Origin: JAZDCJ01 sp036311985
GTDB taxonomy: Bacteria; Actinomycetota; Actinomycetes; Actinomycetales; Micrococcaceae
Assembly: GCF_036311985.1 (NCBI RefSeq)
Contig: NZ_JAZDCJ010000038.1
Length of the DNA: 64,000 bases
Strand: one strand, 5' to 3'
Part shown: piece by piece, positions 60,421-64,000 of the stretch
How the letters are laid out: the number at the start of each line of letters is the position of its first letter
Numbering within the stretch: position 1 is the stretch's first letter
Notes under the pieces: generated by a model
What the model was told of the DNA's origin: nothing
Seen by the model: the letters and a program-made list of their open reading frames with translations, nothing else
The model's database searches: none
Made by a program: the position numbers and the translations under genes

Positions 60421-61768
60421 ACAGCCACGGAGCCAGGACGGCCTCGGCGGAGAACCCTTCCGGAGCGTGGTCGTCGACATGCCGCACGAAGCACGCATGG
60501 TCCACGGTCCCGTGGCGCCGCGAGCCCGTCCAGGCCCGCAGCATGGCGAAGAAGACGTGGTCCCCGAGCGAGGCGCGCAGGGCGTGGACGGCGAGGGCGC
60601 CGCGCTTGTAGACGCGGTCGTCGAACATGTCCTCCGGACCGGGATCCCCGACCCGGAGGTCCTGGGGCAGCCGGGACAGCATCGACCACGCGTCGCGGGC
60701 GCGCGCGGTGCAGTCGGGGCCGCCCGAGGCCTCGGACCAGATCCACTCGGCGTAGCAGGCGAATCCCTCGTGCATCCAGATGTCGCGCCACGCGCCGGCA
60801 GTGAGCGAATTGCCGAACCACTGGTGGGAGAGCTCGTGGGCGATCAGGCGCTGCTGCTCCCAGCCCGGGGCCAGGTGGTTGCGCCCCAGGATCGAGATCC
60901 CCTGGGCCTCGAGCGGGATCTCCAGCTCGTCCTCGGTCACCACCACGGTGTAGGCACCGAAGGGATACGGGCCGAAGGCCTCGCTGAACGCGGCCATCAT
61001 CTCCGGCTGCCGGGCGAGGGCCCGGCGGGCCGCGGGGACCAGGGGCGCGGGGGCGGCGAGGTCCTGCCGCGGCAGGGGCTCGGCGGCCACGTGCCGGGCG
61101 TGTCCGGTCCCCGTTCCGGCCTCGGCCAGGGATTCCAGCCCGTAGCGCCCGATCTGCAGCGTGGCCAGGTAGGTGGCCATGGGCTCTTCCTGGACGTAGT
61201 GCCACGACTCGCGGCTCGCCTTGCGCCCGTGACCCACGAGCGTGCCGTTGCAGACGGCCCGGTAGCCGGCGTCGGTGCTGACGCGGACCTCGAACGGGGC
61301 CTTCTGGCTCGGGTGGTCGTTGCACGGGAACCAGGTCGCCGCGCCCGTCGGCTGGCCGGCGACGAGGACGCCGTCCTCGAGTTCCTCCCAGCCGATCTCG
61401 CCCCACGGGCCGCGGCGGGGCCGGGGATTGCCGCCGTAGCGGATGTCCAGCTCGAACCGCGAGCCCTCGGGCAGCGGTGCGGCCGGCGTGATGACGAGGC
61501 GCCCGTTGCGGTGCGCGAACCGGGCGGGCTTGCGGGCATCGACGAGGATCTTCGAGGCCGTCAGGCCCACGAGGTCCAGCTCGATCCGATCCAGCTCCGC
61601 CAGCGCCGTGGCGGAGACCCTGGCCCGGCCGTCGAGCCGGTTGCCGGCGAGCTTGCACTCGAGGTCCAGGACGTAGCGGAGCACGCGGTAGCCCGGGCTG
61701 CCCGAGCCGGGCGCGTACGGGTCCGGCAGGGCGGTCGCGTCGTCGTTCTTCTTGGTCTTGGGGCTCAT
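60371..61768 (-). CDS. M1 family aminopeptidase
   Basis: A 465-residue zinc aminopeptidase with the N-terminal saddle domain and catalytic domain but without the large C-terminal helical domain of PepN. HELSHQWFGN gives HEXXH, and the third ligand Glu lies in WMHEGFACYAEW 18 residues later. The exopeptidase motif reads EAQGISILG instead of GAMEN, as in other short bacterial M1 enzymes. Its ATG overlaps the stop of the synthetase gene (ATGA), so the two are translated together. Confidence 0.9.
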   Translation of the reverse strand: MSPKTKKNDDATALPDPYAPGSGSPGYRVLRYVLDLECKLAGNRLDGRARVSATALAELDRIELDLVGLTASKILVDARKPARFAHRNGRLVITPAAPLPEGSRFELDIRYGGNPRPRRGPWGEIGWEELEDGVLVAGQPTGAATWFPCNDHPSQKAPFEVRVSTDAGYRAVCNGTLVGHGRKASRESWHYVQEEPMATYLATLQIGRYGLESLAEAGTGTGHARHVAAEPLPRQDLAAPAPLVPAARRALARQPEMMAAFSEAFGPYPFGAYTVVVTEDELEIPLEAQGISILGRNHLAPGWEQQRLIAHELSHQWFGNSLTAGAWRDIWMHEGFACYAEWIWSEASGGPDCTARARDAWSMLSRLPQDLRVGDPGPEDMFDDRVYKRGALAVHALRASLGDHVFFAMLRAWTGSRRHGTVDHACFVRHVDDHAPEGFSAEAVLAPWLFSESLPPFPAAAPARP

Positions 61769-64000
61769 GTGGCGGGACGGCTCCAGGGCTTGACGGGGTT
61801 GCCCATCCAGTAGCTGGACGGAGGGACGTTTTCTCCACGCATGACGAGCGACGCCGGGCCGACCGTCGCGCCGTCGGAGAGCGAGGCCGCGGGCAGGATG
61901 ACGCCGTGCGGGCCCATGGTCGAACCGGCACCGAGGGACACCGTGTCGATCGCCATGACGCGGTCGTGGAACAAGTGGGTCTGCACGACGCAGCCCCGGT
62001 TCACGGTCGAGGAGTCGCCGAGCGAGACGAGGTCGGCCTCCGGCAGCCAGTAGCTCTCGCACCAGACGCCGTGGCCGATCCGGGCCCCCAGCGCCCTGAG
62101 GAACCAGACCAGGGCGGGCGTGCCCGCCGCGGAGCGGGCGAACCACGGGGCGCAGACCATCTCGATGAAGGTGTCGACGACCTCGTTGCGCCAGATGAAC
62201 GAGCTCCACAGCGGGTGCTCGCCGGCACGGATGGGGCCGACCAGGACCCACTTGGCGACGACGGCGGAGCCGGCCGCGAGGGCGCCCGCGGCGAGCATGA
62301 CCGCGCCGCTCAGGGCCGCCGCCGTGGCGTATCCGGCCCACAGGGCCAGGGCGTCGAGGGCCGCGAGCACCAAGGCCGCGACGCCGACGGTCACGACGAC
62401 GGGCACGAACCGGCAGAGCTCCCAGACGGCGCGGGCCACCTTGAGCCGTGCAGGGGGATTGAAGGTCCGGGACTCGTCGGAGGCGACGGCGGTGCGGCGC
62501 AGCCTGACGGGCGGGCTGCCGAGCCACGAGGATCCGGCCTTGGCCTTGGGCGGGGTGGCCGAGAGGACGGCGACGAGTCCGTTCTTCGGGACGCGCCGCC
62601 CCGCGCCGGCCATGCCCGAATTGCCGAGGAACGCCCGCTTGCCGATCTTCGCCGGCGCGATCCGCATCCATCCGCCCCCGAGCTCGTAGGAGGCGACCAT
62701 CGTGTCATCGGCCAGGAAGGCGCCGGAGCCGATCGTGGTCATCTTGGGCAGCAGCAGGACGGTGGACGCCTCGACGTCGCGGCCGACCTTGGCGCCGAGG
62801 ATCCGGAGCCAGGCCGGGGTGAAGAGGCTCGCATACAAAGGGAAGAGGAGGTCCCGGGCCATGTCCAGGAGGCGCTCGGTGGCCCACACCTGCCAGCCGA
62901 CCCGGCTGCGGACGGGATGCCAGCCCTCGGTGATGCCGATCGAGAGCAGCCGGACGGCGCCGGCGATGAGGACCATGTTTACGGCGAACCAGACGGCCGC
63001 CGCGAGGGGGACCGCGGCCAGCAGCTGCGGCAGCGCCGCGGACAGGCCGGGGGCGCCGCGCATCATGAGCGCGGCGGCGGCCGCGGCGGCGGCAACGCCG
63101 GCATAGGGAACGAGGGACAGCGAGGCCGAGGCGATGCCGAAGCCCACCGTGGCCGCCGCGCGCTGACGCCGCCGCTCGTCGGGCCAGCCGGGCTTGGCCT
63201 TGCCGGTGCGCGTGGCGGGGGAGCCCGAGTAGGCCAGCCCGGGGCGCGTGGTGCCGGCCACCGCGGAGCCGGGGGCGATCTCGGCGTCGTCGGCGACGAC
63301 CGCGCCGGGAAGCAGCGTGCTCCGCGCCCCGACGGTCGCTCCCGCTCCGACCTTGACGTGCCCGACGTGGATGCGGTCGCCGTCGAGCCAGTAGCCCGAC
63401 AGGTCGACCTCCGGCTCGATCGCGGCCCCGCGGCCGAGGGTCAGCATGCCCGTCACCGGGGGGACCGAGTGCAGGGTGGTGTCGCGGCCGATCCTGGCGC
63501 CGAGTGCCCGCGCGTAGTAGGGGACCCACGTGGCGCTCGCGAGGCTGACGGGATCGACGAGGTCGGAGATCTGCTGCGCGAGCCACAAGCGCAGGTGCAC
63601 CTTGCCGGAGCGCGGGTAGGAGCCCGGCTCGAGCCCGCGGAGCAGGATGCGCGCGGCCACCACGGTGAGCGCCATCCGGCCCGGCGGGCTGACGAAGACC
63701 AGCCAGCAGGCGAGGACCCACCACCAGGACACGGTGGGCGCGGCGGTGAAGCCGCCCCACGCCGACAGGAGGTTGTTCGCCGCCATGGCGTAGGTCAGCC
63801 AGCGCATGCCGACGAGGATGAACAGGGGGATGCCCATGAGGGTCTGGAAGACCTGGGCCTTGCGCGTCGTGCGGCGCACGGTGCGCGGGTCGACGGGCGC
63901 CGCGGCGACATGGCCGCCGAGGGACTCGATGAGGGCCCCCACGCGGGGATGCGAGTAGACGTCGCCGACCGTCACGGATGGATAGCGGGCCCGCAGCGCG
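61765..64000 (-). CDS. Pls/PosA-type non-ribosomal peptide synthetase, C-terminal part
   Basis: At least 744 residues; the gene enters from beyond position 64000. The visible part starts with the end of a carrier domain (VTVGDVYSHPRVGALIESLGG) and then alternates membrane helices with three left-handed beta-helix (hexapeptide) domains: about residues 140-225, 390-480 and 620-720 of the visible part. In epsilon-poly-lysine synthetase Pls this layout (A-T domains, six helices, three tandem C domains) joins amino acids by isopeptide bonds. The product here is unknown. It is coupled to an M1 peptidase. Confidence 0.85.
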   Translation of the reverse strand, partial: ALRARYPSVTVGDVYSHPRVGALIESLGGHVAAAPVDPRTVRRTTRKAQVFQTLMGIPLFILVGMRWLTYAMAANNLLSAWGGFTAAPTVSWWWVLACWLVFVSPPGRMALTVVAARILLRGLEPGSYPRSGKVHLRLWLAQQISDLVDPVSLASATWVPYYARALGARIGRDTTLHSVPPVTGMLTLGRGAAIEPEVDLSGYWLDGDRIHVGHVKVGAGATVGARSTLLPGAVVADDAEIAPGSAVAGTTRPGLAYSGSPATRTGKAKPGWPDERRRQRAAATVGFGIASASLSLVPYAGVAAAAAAAALMMRGAPGLSAALPQLLAAVPLAAAVWFAVNMVLIAGAVRLLSIGITEGWHPVRSRVGWQVWATERLLDMARDLLFPLYASLFTPAWLRILGAKVGRDVEASTVLLLPKMTTIGSGAFLADDTMVASYELGGGWMRIAPAKIGKRAFLGNSGMAGAGRRVPKNGLVAVLSATPPKAKAGSSWLGSPPVRLRRTAVASDESRTFNPPARLKVARAVWELCRFVPVVVTVGVAALVLAALDALALWAGYATAAALSGAVMLAAGALAAGSAVVAKWVLVGPIRAGEHPLWSSFIWRNEVVDTFIEMVCAPWFARSAAGTPALVWFLRALGARIGHGVWCESYWLPEADLVSLGDSSTVNRGCVVQTHLFHDRVMAIDTVSLGAGSTMGPHGVILPAASLSDGATVGPASLVMRGENVPPSSYWMGNPVKPWSRPAT

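Overview
The window is chromosomal DNA from a high-GC (estimated above 70 %) actinobacterium. Gene order follows that known for Mycobacterium tuberculosis in two blocks (ribF-rpsO-pnp-M16 protease-dapB-dapA-rnj-ftsK-pgsA-cinA-clgR-DUF3046-recA-recX-miaB-miaA-dapF-hflX-lexA, then hisC-hisB-hisH-priA and infC-rpmI-rplT-tsnR-pheST). Protein style, the small membrane genes and the many short intergenic regions suggest a member of Micrococcaceae (Arthrobacter/Citricoccus/Kocuria-like); the species cannot be fixed from sequence alone. No rRNA, tRNA, phage, IS or CRISPR was seen.

Layout: 1-0.9 kb, two small membrane proteins; 0.8-3.5 kb, a P-type cation ATPase on the minus strand; 3.8-9.95 kb, ribF, a methyltransferase, rpsO, pnp with a structured leader, and an M16 peptidase; 9.97-16.55 kb, a molybdenum cofactor island (moaD-moaA divergent from a molybdate-binding HTH regulator, modA, modB, moeA, moaC, moaB, moaE) that lacks modC; 16.6-25.9 kb, lysine/peptidoglycan precursor genes, RNase J, FtsK, PgsA and CinA-C; 26-29.3 kb, clgR, marR, DUF3046, recA-recX; 29.3-37.4 kb, miaB-miaA, dapF, an rRNA-type methyltransferase, hflX and a DinG-type helicase; 37.5-38.9 kb, lexA divergent from a LysM membrane protein that is probably an SOS division inhibitor; 39-42.4 kb, histidine genes; 42.4-45.2 kb, SseB, an MFS permease and DUF1844; 45.2-47.6 kb, infC-rpmI-rplT; 47.7-53.8 kb, an RNA methyltransferase, CDF exporter, Nudix, VOC protein, radical SAM protein, pyroglutamyl peptidase and LppM-like lipoprotein; 53.9-57.5 kb, pheST; 57.5-64 kb, a DUF2087-YbaK fusion, PPK2, a phosphopantetheinyl transferase, an M1 peptidase and a Pls/PosA-type peptide synthetase that runs off the window.

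Three regulatory themes stand out. First, about nineteen genes show a TANNNT hexamer exactly 6 or 7 nt before the start codon and no Shine-Dalgarno, which is the signature of leaderless mRNAs. Second, four LexA-type boxes (recA, lexA, the LysM gene, the radical SAM gene) define a local SOS regulon. Third, the infC-rpmI-rplT operon carries an attenuator with a visible antiterminator, a three-way-junction RNA between infC and rpmI, an infC gene that appears to start at ATC, and an L20 protein fused to a C-terminal 'sunset'-like domain. A perfect 19-bp inverted repeat between the divergent methyltransferase and hflX genes is the best candidate for a dispersed palindromic element.
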